This document shows, piece after piece, positions 50,711 to 58,812 of a stretch of 64,000 bases of DNA; position 1 is the stretch's first letter, and each line of letters opens with the position of its first letter. The stretch is from a bacterium (GTDB lineage: Bacteria > 4484-113 > JAGGVC01), in assembly GCA_039961635.1 (NCBI GenBank), contig JABRWB010000005.1, forward strand, positions 23,259 to 87,258, given 5' to 3'. Below the pieces are notes generated by a model. The model had not been told where the DNA came from and ran no database searches. It worked only from the letters and a program-made list of their open reading frames with translations. The position numbers and the translations under genes were made by a program.

Positions 50711-52411
50711 ATGACGCGATCTCATTTTGGACTCGCAATCGGCTTTGCACTGGCGACGGCGTTCGCCGCGCTGCTCGCGGCATGCGCGGGCGGCTCCGGC
50801 GCGCCGTCGCCGATGGTGCGGACGGCCGAGCTGTCCCCGCCGACGATTCTATCGGCGCTGCCGGCGGACGTCCGTACCGTATCCGGCCTGCCCGTCGGCA
50901 TCCGCGTGTTCTGGGAGCGCGTGAGCGATCCAAGCGCCGTCGGCTACTACCTTTACAGAAGCACCTCGACGATTCCGGACAGCGAGCGCGGCAATCCCGC
51001 GCTCCGGGTGAACTCCGGCGGCCAGATTCCCCAGCCGCCGTCGGGCTCCACCGTCGAGTTCGACGACCTGGAGTTTCCGGGCGGGCATCCCGAAGTCGGA
51101 ACCACTTACTTTTACAGATTGTCCGTCGTCAACGACACGGGCGGCGAAAGCGACCTGTCGAACGAAATCCAGTACACGGTCGCCCAACAGAATGTGACGG
51201 GATTCTTTCCGCTCGCGGGCTTTTACGGCGAAACGGTGACGATTGAAGGCGAATTCTTCGGCGCGCACGACGCGGAAGTGGACGAAGTGCACTTCAGCGG
51301 CGCGCGTGGCACAATCCCCGCCGAAATAATTTCGTGGAACGACACCGAGATTGCAGCTGCGGTCCCGGATCTTTGCGTCAGCGGTCCGGTTTTCGTTATC
51401 ATAGACGGAACAATCGCGGCTTCGGACGAGGATTTCATCGTTCTTTCCCCGAATCTTACAGGCATCTCCGCCACACATGCGAAGGAGGGGGACGCGATCA
51501 GCCTGTTCGGGGAAAATCTGGGCGCTTCCCAGGGAGCGAATGAAATAGCGTTTTCAATGGAGGAATCCATCCCCCAGGTTTTGTCTTGGAGCCCGACCGA
51601 AATACAAGTGGTTGTTCCGCCGATAGAAGTCACCCAAACCGCATCCACGATCACGGTTACGGTGGACGGCTCGCAGCTCCAGCAGTTCGCCATCGACATC
51701 GAGCCCGTGATCGAATCCCCTGGGTCGCTGAATCTCGCGGACGGAGAGGAGGCGGTGATCGAAGGGCGCCACTTCGGAACATCCGGGAACTTGATAGTCG
51801 GTGCTTCCGAGGTTTCGACGGAGTCATGGTCGCCGATTTTGATCCGCGCGATTGTTGATTCCGCCTGGACGGACGGCGCGCTGTTTGTGGTCACCGCGCA
51901 TTCGTCGAACGCCATTCCGTTCACTCGCGACGCGGCGCTTTTCGCATCGGCTCCGGACGGCTTCGACAACTCGGTGCTGGACATTCTCACCGGTGAATTC
52001 CGGCTTGAAATAGAAACCAATTCGAACGCGGAAAGCGTGGACTTCATAGTGGACGGAGTGATTCGCGATACAGATTCCGCCCCGACGGACGGATTCGCGA
52101 CCGTCTTCGACCCGGCGGACTTTTCGAATTTCCGCCACTTCCTGGTAATCCGCGTGCATCGCCGCGGAATCCAGCTTGATAGCGCGCCGATTCCGTTCTT
52201 CGTCCGATCGTTCGACGGCGACTATAACGGCGACGACGAAATCAACGATTCCGACGCGCAGTCGCTTCTGGACTTTTGGACCGGCACGATCCTGCAGTCC
52301 GGAGACAACGGAGCGGCCCAGTTCCCGACGTACGACGGCAACCGCGACGGCGTCATAGACGAGCGGGACGCCGCGCTGGTCGGATACAGATACGGCGATA
52401 CGCGCACCTAG
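50711..52411 (+). CDS. IPT-repeat protein with C-terminal dockerin-like module
   Basis: The product is 566 aa. Signal peptide ends AFAALLAAC (lipobox). A fibronectin-like domain (GLPVGIRVFWERVSDPSAVG) resembles that of the previous protein. About three IPT domains follow (YGETVTIEGEFFGAHDAEV, EGDAISLFGENLGASQGAN, DGEEAVIEGRHFGTSGNL). The last 70 residues hold two calcium-loop repeats, DYNGDDEINDSDAQSLLDFW and DGNRDGVIDERDAALVGYRY, spaced as in type I dockerins. It is the last gene of the protease operon and lacks the PNLGG tail, so the dockerin-like module may replace that anchor. It is a candidate partner of the cohesin-like lipoprotein. Confidence 0.75.
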   Translation: MTRSHFGLAIGFALATAFAALLAACAGGSGAPSPMVRTAELSPPTILSALPADVRTVSGLPVGIRVFWERVSDPSAVGYYLYRSTSTIPDSERGNPALRVNSGGQIPQPPSGSTVEFDDLEFPGGHPEVGTTYFYRLSVVNDTGGESDLSNEIQYTVAQQNVTGFFPLAGFYGETVTIEGEFFGAHDAEVDEVHFSGARGTIPAEIISWNDTEIAAAVPDLCVSGPVFVIIDGTIAASDEDFIVLSPNLTGISATHAKEGDAISLFGENLGASQGANEIAFSMEESIPQVLSWSPTEIQVVVPPIEVTQTASTITVTVDGSQLQQFAIDIEPVIESPGSLNLADGEEAVIEGRHFGTSGNLIVGASEVSTESWSPILIRAIVDSAWTDGALFVVTAHSSNAIPFTRDAALFASAPDGFDNSVLDILTGEFRLEIETNSNAESVDFIVDGVIRDTDSAPTDGFATVFDPADFSNFRHFLVIRVHRRGIQLDSAPIPFFVRSFDGDYNGDDEINDSDAQSLLDFWTGTILQSGDNGAAQFPTYDGNRDGVIDERDAALVGYRYGDTRT

Positions 52412-52435
52412 CGGGAATGATTGAGAAGCGATTTT

Positions 52436-52465
52436 TTAAAGCGGGCCGTCCGCCCGCTTTTTTTT
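52436..52465 (+). terminator. Rho-independent terminator of the secreted-protease operon
   Basis: AAAGCGGGC and GCCCGCTTT pair around CGTCC, followed by eight T residues. It lies 25 nt after the last stop codon. The rest of the gap to 52713 holds no gene. Confidence 0.92.
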
Positions 52466-52713
52466 GCCGTCCATATGCAGCCGGCTATTCGCGATGTGAT
52501 TTTCGCAACCGGAAATAAAATTGCAATCTTCGAGGTAATCAGTCGTGCCCGAAAAGGGAAGAGGAGCGATGGAAGAGGTAAGAGAAAAGAGTGAAGAGGT
52601 GCGAAAGCGGCCGTTTTGAAGAATCTTCCAGCCGCCTTGGTTTTCTCTTCACGCTTCGCTCTCCGCGCTTCACTCTCCACCCGCAGGGACATTTATTACT
52701 TAGAGGATTTGAA

Positions 52714-53343
52714 ATGACTTCTTCTGCGATGCAGACAAGCGAAATGGGATGGAACGGCAGCGAGTACATCCTGCCTCCCCTCCCGTACGACTACGCCGCG
52801 CTCGAGCCGCACATTGACGAGGCGACGATGAAGCTGCACCACGACAAGCATCATCTTGCCTATGTGAACGGCCTCAACGCCGCGCTCGGCAAGCTCAAGG
52901 CGGCGCGCGAATCCGGCGACTTCGCCGCGGTCAAGCACCTCTCGCGCGAGTGCGCGTTCCACGGAAGCGGACACGCGCTTCACGTCGTCTTCTGGAACAA
53001 CATGTCGCCGGACGGCGGCGGCGAGCCGTCAGGCAAGCTCGCGGACGCGATAAAGGACAGCTTCGGCAGCTTCGGCGGTTTCATGGGCCAGTTCAAGGCC
53101 GCGTCGACGGCCGTCGAGGGCGGCGGCTGGGGCATCCTCGCGCACGAGCCGCTGGCCGACCGGCTTTTGGTGATGACCGCCGAAAAGCACCAGGATTTGA
53201 CGATCTGGGGGATGAAGCCGCTGCTAGTGCTCGACGTATGGGAGCATGCGTACTACCTCAAGTACCAGAACAACCGCGGCGCGTACGTGGAGGCGTTCAC
53301 GAACGTCATCAATTGGGCGGACGTGGCGAAAAGGCTGGGGTAG
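52714..53343 (+). CDS. Fe/Mn superoxide dismutase
   Basis: The product is 209 aa; the ATG has AGAGGA upstream. Metal ligands are visible in order: His in MKLHHDKHHLAYVNGLNAAL, His in HGSGHALHVVFWNNMSPDGG, and Asp and His in [21 protein letters not shown]-terminal [11 protein letters not shown] is typical. It dismutates superoxide to peroxide and oxygen; Fe versus Mn cannot be decided by eye. No signal peptide, so cytoplasmic. The last 193 bp of the gene (53151-53343) are present again at 54600-54792 with one silent change. Confidence 0.92.
   Translation: MTSSAMQTSEMGWNGSEYILPPLPYDYAALEPHIDEATMKLHHDKHHLAYVNGLNAALGKLKAARESGDFAAVKHLSRECAFHGSGHALHVVFWNNMSPDGGGEPSGKLADAIKDSFGSFGGFMGQFKAASTAVEGGGWGILAHEPLADRLLVMTAEKHQDLTIWGMKPLLVLDVWEHAYYLKYQNNRGAYVEAFTNVINWADVAKRLG
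53151..53343 (+). repeat. 193-bp direct repeat, copy in the sod gene
   Basis: It is identical to 54600-54792 except for T/C at one His codon. It ends exactly at the sod stop codon. Confidence 0.95.
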
Positions 53344-53355
53344 CTTCTGGAATAG

Positions 53356-53385
53356 TTGGCGGAATTGCATAAAACGAAGTATAAT
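53356..53385 (+). promoter_or_regulatory. Promoter of the inserted module
   Basis: TTGGCG (53356-53361) and TATAAT (53380-53385) are separated by 18 nt, about 70 nt before the first gene of the insert. Confidence 0.45.
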
Positions 53386-53454
53386 TTAATTGAAGCCCCA
53401 GTAAGCTCCGGTTGCCTACGCCGGTTCTGGCGCTTCGCAGAGGAGGTTCGGGTC

Positions 53455-53682
53455 ATGAAGAAGTCAGTTTCCGTGCTTGACGGATTCAAATTGCTTGGCC
53501 TGGAGTTACAGCGCGAAAGGGAAAGATTCATTTTCGGTCCCCCGCCTTGGGGCAGCCCAGTAACCACGATGATACGTTTCACATCGTATTTGTCAGATTC
53601 CGCTGACAACAAGCCCATTGTTGAAAAAATAGATGCGGAGGGAGAAATTGCCAAGTTGGACGGAGATTTTACGGGAGATTAG
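53455..53682 (+). CDS. Small protein upstream of the SDH-type protease
   Basis: The product is 75 aa with a strong SD (GAGGAGG) before the ATG at 53455 (MKKSVSVLDGFKLLGLELQR). It is partly helical, then contains IFGPPPWGSPVTTMIRF. No family is recognised. It overlaps the protease gene and ends 35 nt into it, so the two are translationally coupled. It might be a partner or inhibitor of the protease. Confidence 0.6.
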   Translation: MKKSVSVLDGFKLLGLELQRERERFIFGPPPWGSPVTTMIRFTSYLSDSADNKPIVEKIDAEGEIAKLDGDFTGD

Positions 53683-54571
53683 CGTTGGTCATGATGCTAT
53701 CCGCAGGAAATATCTGAAAGCCCTTTCGGAGAAAACTGGGCGAAATATTATCGCTTATTACTCCGGATGGTTGCAGAAAGATCAATTAGCCGTGCAGGGC
53801 GTTTTTGACTTCGGCATTAACGATGAAGACAAATCGGGTTTTATGGCGGCTGTCTATCAAATGGACAGAAGCAAAGGCCTGGATTTGATACTTCATACTC
53901 CGGGCGGTCAAATGGCTGCCACTGAATCACTTGTAGATTACCTTCGGTCAAGATTCGGAACCAATATTCGCGCAATCATCCCGCAAATAGCCATGTCTGC
54001 CGGAACGCTGATTGCGCTGGCCTGTAAGGAAATTGTTATGGGAACCCACTCTAGCCTTGGGCCGTTCGACCCCCAGGTTTCAGGAGTTTCGGCGCATGGC
54101 GTTTTGGAGGAGTTTGAACGAGCATGCCGGGACGTAACGGAAGATTCTAGGTTAATTCCCATTTGGCAGCCTATAATCGCGAAATACAATCCTACACTGG
54201 TCGGAGAATGTGAGAAAGCAAGCAAGTGGGCAGAAGATTTGGTTAGAACTTGGCTGGCAAGTGGAATGTTTTCAGATGAAACTGACACGCGAGGACGAAC
54301 CGAAAAGATCGACCGCGTAATCCAAGAATTGGGGGAGCACTCCTGGACGCTTTCGCACGCCAGGCACATTTCCGCTTCAAAAGCTTCCGAGATCGGTCTG
54401 CGAATTTATGAACTTGAAGCTGATAACGAACTCCAAGACCTGGTTTTGTCGGTTCATCATGCGTTCATCTTGACATTTTCCGGAACTGCTGCGGTTAAAA
54501 TAATTGAAAATCAAGAAGGGAAAGCCTTTGTGAAGCAGGTTAGGCAAAGCCTTGTCGCCATGCCCGGATAA
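53648..54571 (+). CDS. SDH-family Clp-fold serine protease (SppA/SDH_sah-like)
   Basis: I prefer the TTG at 53648 (GGAGGG 7 nt upstream; 307 aa) over the ATG at 53633, because family members begin near [10 protein letters not shown]. Later segments, [40 protein letters not shown] and the nucleophile Ser in [20 protein letters not shown], give the Clp/SppA crotonase-like fold with the PGG and SAG motifs. Known relatives are membrane-associated or cytoplasmic serine proteases with a Ser-Asp-His arrangement. There is no signal peptide. The gene is AT-rich compared with its surroundings, consistent with acquisition. Its role beside a duplicated sod end is unknown. Confidence 0.82.
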   Translation: MPSWTEILREISVGHDAIRRKYLKALSEKTGRNIIAYYSGWLQKDQLAVQGVFDFGINDEDKSGFMAAVYQMDRSKGLDLILHTPGGQMAATESLVDYLRSRFGTNIRAIIPQIAMSAGTLIALACKEIVMGTHSSLGPFDPQVSGVSAHGVLEEFERACRDVTEDSRLIPIWQPIIAKYNPTLVGECEKASKWAEDLVRTWLASGMFSDETDTRGRTEKIDRVIQELGEHSWTLSHARHISASKASEIGLRIYELEADNELQDLVLSVHHAFILTFSGTAAVKIIENQEGKAFVKQVRQSLVAMPG

Positions 54572-54599
54572 ATATCAGATTTTCCATCGACTACTATCT

Positions 54600-54792
54600 G
54601 CTGGCCGACCGGCTTTTGGTGATGACCGCCGAAAAGCACCAGGATTTGACGATCTGGGGGATGAAGCCGCTGCTAGTGCTCGACGTATGGGAGCACGCGT
54701 ACTACCTCAAGTACCAGAACAACCGCGGCGCGTACGTGGAGGCGTTCACGAACGTCATCAATTGGGCGGACGTGGCGAAAAGGCTGGGGTAG
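54600..54792 (+). repeat. 193-bp direct repeat, second copy of the sod 3' end
   Basis: It encodes the last 64 residues of the dismutase in frame (including [14 protein letters not shown]) but has no start codon or SD, so it is a pseudogene fragment. Confidence 0.95.
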
Positions 54793-54864
54793 GATCGCGG
54801 CAACTTCCCTATCCGAATGACGTCTGTCTACATACGGGCGGAATTCAATTGAATGTGAAAGCAA

Positions 54865-54890
54865 AAAGGCCGGGCGCAAACCCGGCCTTT
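54865..54890 (+). terminator. Rho-independent terminator
   Basis: AAAGGCCGGG and CCCGGCCTTT pair around CGCAAA, followed by TGTATTTCTT. It would end transcription after the sod region or its inserted module; its position beyond the repeat suggests it originally served sod. Confidence 0.85.
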
Positions 54891-54943
54891 GTATTTCTTG
54901 ACATGGGCGGATGATGAAACTCCCGCTTTTGCGGGCCGACCGC

Positions 54944-55237
54944 TCACTCCACCTTGAATATCTCCCGGTACCCGCTCTCGATGAGGTCCATGTAACCCTT
55001 CATCGCCTCGCCGATTTCCGGTTCCTGCGATACCTTCTGCGCGACGCCCAGGTACTCATTCAGATTGTCGGTGGTGTTTTCGACGACGACCGTCCAGAAT
55101 CCCGCAGACACGTCGGTCAAAAGGCGTACCTGGCCGGCCGTGGACTTCTCGATAAGCGGCTGGGCGGCCTTGAATTTTGCGACAAGCGCTTTCGCCTGGC
55201 CGGGCTTGGCGCGGAATACGTTGCGGACTACGTACAT
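54944..55237 (-). CDS. ABM/NIPSNAP-like dimeric alpha/beta-barrel protein
   Basis: The product is 97 aa (MYVVRNVFRAKPGQAKALVA...IEKSTAGQVRLLTDVSAGFW...GYREIFKVE). The pattern of two beta-alpha-beta units with a short basic start matches small ferredoxin-like barrels of the antibiotic-biosynthesis-monooxygenase or NIPSNAP type, which often act as monooxygenases or binding proteins. No catalytic residue can be identified. It stands alone, convergent with the sod terminator. Confidence 0.55.
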   Translation of the reverse strand: MYVVRNVFRAKPGQAKALVAKFKAAQPLIEKSTAGQVRLLTDVSAGFWTVVVENTTDNLNEYLGVAQKVSQEPEIGEAMKGYMDLIESGYREIFKVE

Positions 55238-55655
55238 ATCTTTCTCCTTTATTAACTTCGTTGAAACGCGGTTTGCTACCGTCGCCCGCGGCGGAATATC
55301 GTCCGGTGCGCGGAAGACGCCGCGATCGCCGCGGCGCGCAAAAAGCCGCGCATGCCCGATTCCTGCTTGAGTGCATTATGGGAACGCGATTTTGCCGTGC
55401 CCATTCATTCTCCCTTGGTATGCATCAGAAAATAAGCGGAAAGTTGAATGGGCGGGTTTGCAATGTTGATGCGGCGGACGTGAGCACGGTTTGCTGAAGC
55501 CATTGTTTCGTAAATCACGTAATAAAATTCCCGCCGCTTTGCGAACAGCGTCGCCGAAGCGCGCAGGTATGACAATTCTCGCCAAGCGAAAATAGCCGGC
55601 CTTCAGCGGCCGTTTTTCGACAGTGGTATAATCCCGCGCCCCGCGCAGATTGAAA
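55238..55655. other. 418-bp intergenic region with an inverted repeat and TATAAT box
   Basis: GCCCATTCA (55399-55407) and TGAATGGGC (55445-55453) form an inverted repeat around AT-rich DNA. TATAAT (55627-55632) lies about 24 nt before the next start codon. No coding region is convincing here. Confidence 0.5.
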
Positions 55656-56408
55656 ATGCAGGGAGTGCGAAGATTGGCAAAGGCGATTTTAGGCGGCTTT
55701 TTTTCCACGCCCGAGGCCCGCTTCTGGAACTGGTTCTCCAGGAAAAGCGGCGAGATAGGCGCGTGGTACGACGCCAACTACTTCAAACTCGCCAAGCTGC
55801 ATCCGGAGGAGCTGGTCTGGGAGAAGGCGATCCGCGCGCGCCTGGCCGCGGTGCGCCGCGGCGTGACCTGCGAAATCGGCGGCAAGCTTGACGGCCGGCG
55901 CAAACTCACGCTTTCGGCCGACGGCGACGTCGCGCTCTTTCCGGCGGTGCAGAGAATATTTGATGCGGCGCCGCCGCTGCAGGGATGGAGGTTCGCCGCT
56001 TTCCGAGCGCGTGAGCCGCTCCCGGCCGGATTCACCTGGGGTGAAATCGAGCTGCCCGCTTCCGAAATGTTCTTTTCGCTCGCGCGCAACGAGCCGCTTT
56101 CCCCCGCGCAATCCGAAGCGCAAAACCTCCGGCAGCCTCCCGCGCCGCCGTCCGCGATCGACGTTGCGCTTTTCATTCCGAATCTGCGGGAACTCGATAA
56201 CGATGCGGCTTCCGGAGCCTGCCGCGCCCTCTTGGAGCATATCCTCGGCGAATACGACTCGGCGATGCACCTGGGCGCGGTCCGCCTGCGCACCCCGCCG
56301 CGTTCCCCCGCCGACTCCGGCCTCCTTCCGCTCGCCCGCCTCGCCGCCGAATTTGACAAGGCCAAGGCGCGCGCATCCGCGACGCGGCCTTCCGAAACAG
56401 CGCGATAG
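55656..56408 (+). CDS. Uncharacterised cytoplasmic protein
   Basis: The product is 250 aa from the ATG at 55656. It contains WNWFSRKSGEIGAWYDANYF, LTLSADGDVALFPAVQRIFD and GWRFAAFRAREPLPAGFTWG. The combination of a short helical start and a central beta segment with an AFR element recalls uncharacterised bacterial families of about 220-250 residues, but I cannot name one. The second half (SAIDVALFIPNLRELDNDAA, LLEHILGEYDSAMHLGAVRL) is alpha/beta. No signal peptide or membrane helix. Confidence 0.55.
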   Translation: MQGVRRLAKAILGGFFSTPEARFWNWFSRKSGEIGAWYDANYFKLAKLHPEELVWEKAIRARLAAVRRGVTCEIGGKLDGRRKLTLSADGDVALFPAVQRIFDAAPPLQGWRFAAFRAREPLPAGFTWGEIELPASEMFFSLARNEPLSPAQSEAQNLRQPPAPPSAIDVALFIPNLRELDNDAASGACRALLEHILGEYDSAMHLGAVRLRTPPRSPADSGLLPLARLAAEFDKAKARASATRPSETAR

Positions 56409-56450
56409 TCCGCGATAATCCCGCCGTCCGCGCCCCGCCCGCGCCGCGGG

Positions 56451-56720
56451 TCATTTGCCCTTGCGGCGGGGGTCTTCCGCCCTGAAAATCCTGCCGAGAA
56501 ACGTGAATATGGTGACCACCACGTAGTAGACGAGGTAAATCGGCCATGCAAGCCACACGATCACGACGAAACAGCCCAGTTCGGTGTCGTCGCTGGTCTC
56601 CTTGCAGTAGCTGGCCCATTTGCTCTCGCCGTACAGGTATCGGTGGAACAGGTCTATGAATACGACCGCAAGCACGCCCCAAAGGGCGTAGGCCAGAAAG
56701 AAATGCCCGTTCAGCTGCAC
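56451..56720 (-). CDS. Small membrane protein with two hydrophobic segments
   Basis: I choose the GTG at 56720 because GGAGGGG lies 3 nt upstream; the product has 89 aa. It has two membrane segments, FFLAYALWGVLAVVFIDLFH and CFVVIVWLAWPIYLVYYVVV, with a cytoplasmic basic tail RAEDPRRKGK. No family is recognised. The two hydrophobic stretches and small size suggest a helical hairpin protein. Confidence 0.55.
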   Translation of the reverse strand: MQLNGHFFLAYALWGVLAVVFIDLFHRYLYGESKWASYCKETSDDTELGCFVVIVWLAWPIYLVYYVVVTIFTFLGRIFRAEDPRRKGK

Positions 56721-57100
56721 GGCCCCTCCGTCCCAAAGTTGGACATGGCCGGATTGTATCATACCCTTCCGCGCCCTTTTGCAATCCCGCCCGCCGTGAA
56801 TCGGCGCAGTCCCGCCTCCGGCGCGCTCTCGCAAGACGGGAATTCCTATCGGTTTGGTATGAATTAAACTTCATTGTTTGCGAAAACCGCCGCGAACTGC
56901 CCCTTTCGGGCACTTTTTTCGCCATCCGTCGCCACACCCTATTGCATTTGCCGCGAAAACGTGCTATAAGGGACATCCGAACGGGCAGGGCCTATTGGCC
57001 AGGGAAATATACCCGTCTCGCATCTTTAACATGGGCGGCTTTTTTGCGCCTGGTAGTCATCTGGGATTCACATTGGCGCTCCGCATCAAGGGGGTGGAGC
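56721..57100. other. 380-bp intergenic region
   Basis: It lies between a minus-strand membrane-protein gene and the first HTH paralogue and probably contains both promoters (TATAAG near 56966 towards the right). Open frames crossing it are not protein-like. I see no RNA gene. Confidence 0.4.
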
Positions 57101-57409
57101 ATGAAAGAGGGTCATCATCCCACAAATCGGGATTTTGCATCAAGGGCCGAGAGTCTGCAGCCCGGCCCGGACGAGGCGCTCGATCGCATCGAGGCCGCCT
57201 CAACCAACGCGGCCGCCCTGTGGCGGTACCTCGCGCTCATTCCGCCCGACCGGCCAGAGTTGCGCAACCTGCTTTGCCTTATGTGGGACGGCGTGACGTG
57301 CAACTCCGAGCTAGGCCGGCTGACGGGCGTCCACCGGCACACGGTGCGCCAGCGAAAGAAGCAGCTTAAGGTGCTTATCGAGCGCCGGCTGCGCACGTTG
57401 CAGTTCTGA
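57101..57409 (+). CDS. HTH protein, paralogue 1
   Basis: The product is 102 aa; the ATG follows GGTGGAGC. Helical throughout, it ends in an apparent helix-turn-helix: WDGVTCNSELGRLTGVHRHT, then RQRKKQLK. The same sequence with small changes occurs in the next gene. The pattern resembles phage-type or sigma-region-4-like HTH domains. A transcriptional role is likely but the target is unknown. It sits directly upstream of inverted arrays of short repeats, which might be its binding region. Confidence 0.6.
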   Translation: MKEGHHPTNRDFASRAESLQPGPDEALDRIEAASTNAAALWRYLALIPPDRPELRNLLCLMWDGVTCNSELGRLTGVHRHTVRQRKKQLKVLIERRLRTLQF

Positions 57410-57506
57410 AAGTTTAAGCGCGGCATCCGCCTCCGGCATGAAATATCCGGCCGCGGCCGGCGGCGCCGGGGAACCGCCGCCTTCGCGCCGAGGCTGAAAT
57501 AAATAA

Positions 57507-58007
57507 ATGAAGGACAAGCCAAAATCGGCTGGGGATAATCCGTCCGGCGGAAAACCGCCGCGCGACGATTCCGCCCGCAAAAAGAAAGCCGCCGCGCCCT
57601 CCCCAAAGCCCGCGCCCGAAGCCGAAAACGCATCCGGCCGCGGCCGCCCGCCGAAGAAGCCGCCCTCCGCCGCAGCCTCGCCGCCCGATGCGCACGCCTC
57701 CGGCCCGCACGCGCCCGCCCGCCGGTTCGTCGCGCACGACCTTTTGCGCCTGATGGACGGCGCCGCCGCGCCCTCCGACCTGCTTGACGCGCTGCAGAAC
57801 ACTTCAAGCGCCGTCTGGGTGCTTTGGATGCACCTGCAGGTGATCCCGCCGGAGCGCCCGGAGCTGCGCTCGCTCATCTGCCACATCTGGGACGGCGTGA
57901 CCAGCAACACCGAGCTTGGCAGGATGATGGGCGTGCACCGCCACACGATACTTAAGTGGAGAAGGGAGCTGGCGAAGTACTGCGAGAACCTCCCGACGGG
58001 AGATTAA
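57507..58007 (+). CDS. HTH protein, paralogue 2, with an AT-hook-like N-terminus
   Basis: The product is 166 aa. The first 70 residues are Lys/Pro/Ala-rich and disordered, including a GRGRPPKKP AT-hook-like motif. Residues about 100-160 match paralogue 1: PPERPELRSLICHIWDGVTS and NTELGRMMGVHRHTILKWRR, a probable HTH. The gain of an AT hook suggests a DNA-architectural or regulatory role. Its stop lies 5 nt before the heptamer/octamer repeat array. Confidence 0.6.
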   Translation: MKDKPKSAGDNPSGGKPPRDDSARKKKAAAPSPKPAPEAENASGRGRPPKKPPSAAASPPDAHASGPHAPARRFVAHDLLRLMDGAAAPSDLLDALQNTSSAVWVLWMHLQVIPPERPELRSLICHIWDGVTSNTELGRMMGVHRHTILKWRRELAKYCENLPTGD

Positions 58008-58011
58008 AAAC

Positions 58012-58148
58012 AAGTTGACAGTTGGACGGTTGACAGTTGACAGTTGGACAGTTGGACAGTTGGACAGTTGACAGTTGACAGCGCCAAGTTATTTAGTTAT
58101 TTAGTTGCCGAGTTGCCTAGTTGCCTAGTTGCTTAGTTGCCGAGTGGC
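58012..58148. repeat. Short tandem repeat array, left arm (GACAGTTG then AGTTGCCT units)
   Basis: Units of 7-8 nt repeat about 16 times. First GACAGTTG variants, then AGTTGCCT/AGTTGCCG/AGTTGCTT. The array overlaps the 3' end of the four-helix-bundle gene. Confidence 0.85.
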
Positions 58149-58525
58149 CTTGCCGGTTGTGTCCGCTGCTTCAGGTAGCTGCGAAGGCCACCGATGAGCA
58201 ACGACACTTCGTTCGCAAGGTCGTAAAGCTCCCGAAACTCGTCATCGCTAACGTATCCCGCGTCCTTTCCAACGTACAGCAAGGACTGCACTTCCGCCGC
58301 AGATCCCGATGCGATAAACAGGAAATGAACAAATTCCTTGGATGAGGATCGGGCGAATCCTTCCGCGATGTTACTCATAACCGATATGGCGGAGCGCCAA
58401 AGTTGGTCGCGATAGCTGAAATCGCGGCGGAGCTTTTCTTTGAGGAGGAGTTTATGAAGCTTTGTGCATAGCGTGCGCGCCTTCTGCCAGGCAATCACAT
58501 CTTCGAACTTCTTGATTATGGCCAT
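58133..58525 (-). CDS. Four-helix-bundle protein (23S rRNA-IVS/Avd family)
   Basis: The product is 130 aa: KKFEDVIAWQKARTLCTKLH, DQLWRSAISVMSNIAEGFAR, SSKEFVHFLFIASGSAAEVQ, ELYDLANEVSLLIGGLRSYL. These match the four-helix-bundle family found in 23S rRNA intervening sequences and as Avd in diversity-generating retroelements. No reverse transcriptase is nearby and this is not in rRNA. The last codons lie inside the left repeat array, and a similar array in the opposite orientation follows the 5' end, so the gene is boxed by inverted arrays. Confidence 0.85.
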   Translation of the reverse strand: MAIIKKFEDVIAWQKARTLCTKLHKLLLKEKLRRDFSYRDQLWRSAISVMSNIAEGFARSSSKEFVHFLFIASGSAAEVQSLLYVGKDAGYVSDDEFRELYDLANEVSLLIGGLRSYLKQRTQPARPLGN

Positions 58526-58556
58526 TCCCGTTCACCTGTCCTTTCAAGCTCCAAAA

Positions 58557-58697
58557 CCGAGAACTAGGTTACTAGGCCACTAGGCAACTTGGCAAATTTT
58601 CAACTCCAAAACTCAATAACTCAATAACTCATTTACTTGGCCTCGGTCTACTAAGCAACTAGGCAACTAGGCAACTAGGCAACTTATCAACTCCCCT
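58557..58697. repeat. Short tandem repeat array, right arm (GGCAACTA units)
   Basis: The units are ACTAGGCA/ACTAAGCA type, the reverse complement of those in the left arm. With 58012-58148 it forms an inverted pair around the four-helix-bundle gene. Confidence 0.85.
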
Positions 58698-58705
58698 ATC
58701 CATTC

Positions 58706-58812
58706 TTATACACTTTTCGCCGTTTTTATACACATTTCGACGATTCGCTCCACTTTTCGACGGTTTTATACGCTTTTCGCCATTTCGCTCCAGTTTTGGC
58801 CGATTCGCTCCA
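58706..58812. repeat. 20-nt tandem repeat, about 5.3 units
   Basis: The units begin alternately TTATACAC/TTATACGC or CGCTCCA and share a TTTCGaCG core; the first is TTATACACTTTTCGCCGTTT. The period is exactly 20 nt over five units with no unique spacers, so this is not CRISPR. No gene is seen between it and 59137 apart from the array below. Confidence 0.75.

Larger units (their letters stand above)
53344..54792 (+). mobile_element. Inserted module of 1,449 bp ending with a copy of the sod 3' end
   Basis: The unique 1,256 bp are clearly richer in A+T than their neighbours and carry two overlapping genes with their own promoter. The right end is a second copy of the sod 3' end. This is the pattern of elements that integrate into the end of a gene and restore its sequence, as tRNA-targeting islands do. 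No integrase is present, so tandem duplication followed by insertion is an alternative. Confidence 0.55.

Noticed and set aside
44927-52411. Cellulosome
   Set aside because: No glycoside hydrolase, carbohydrate-binding module or multi-cohesin scaffoldin is present; the associated enzymes are proteases.
54600-54792. Second functional superoxide dismutase
   Set aside because: Only the last 64 codons are present, without start codon, SD or the N-terminal metal ligands.
58133-58525. Diversity-generating retroelement
   Set aside because: The four-helix-bundle protein resembles Avd, but no reverse transcriptase, template repeat or variable repeat is visible.
58706-58812. CRISPR array
   Set aside because: The 20-nt units are directly joined with no unique spacers, and no cas gene is present.
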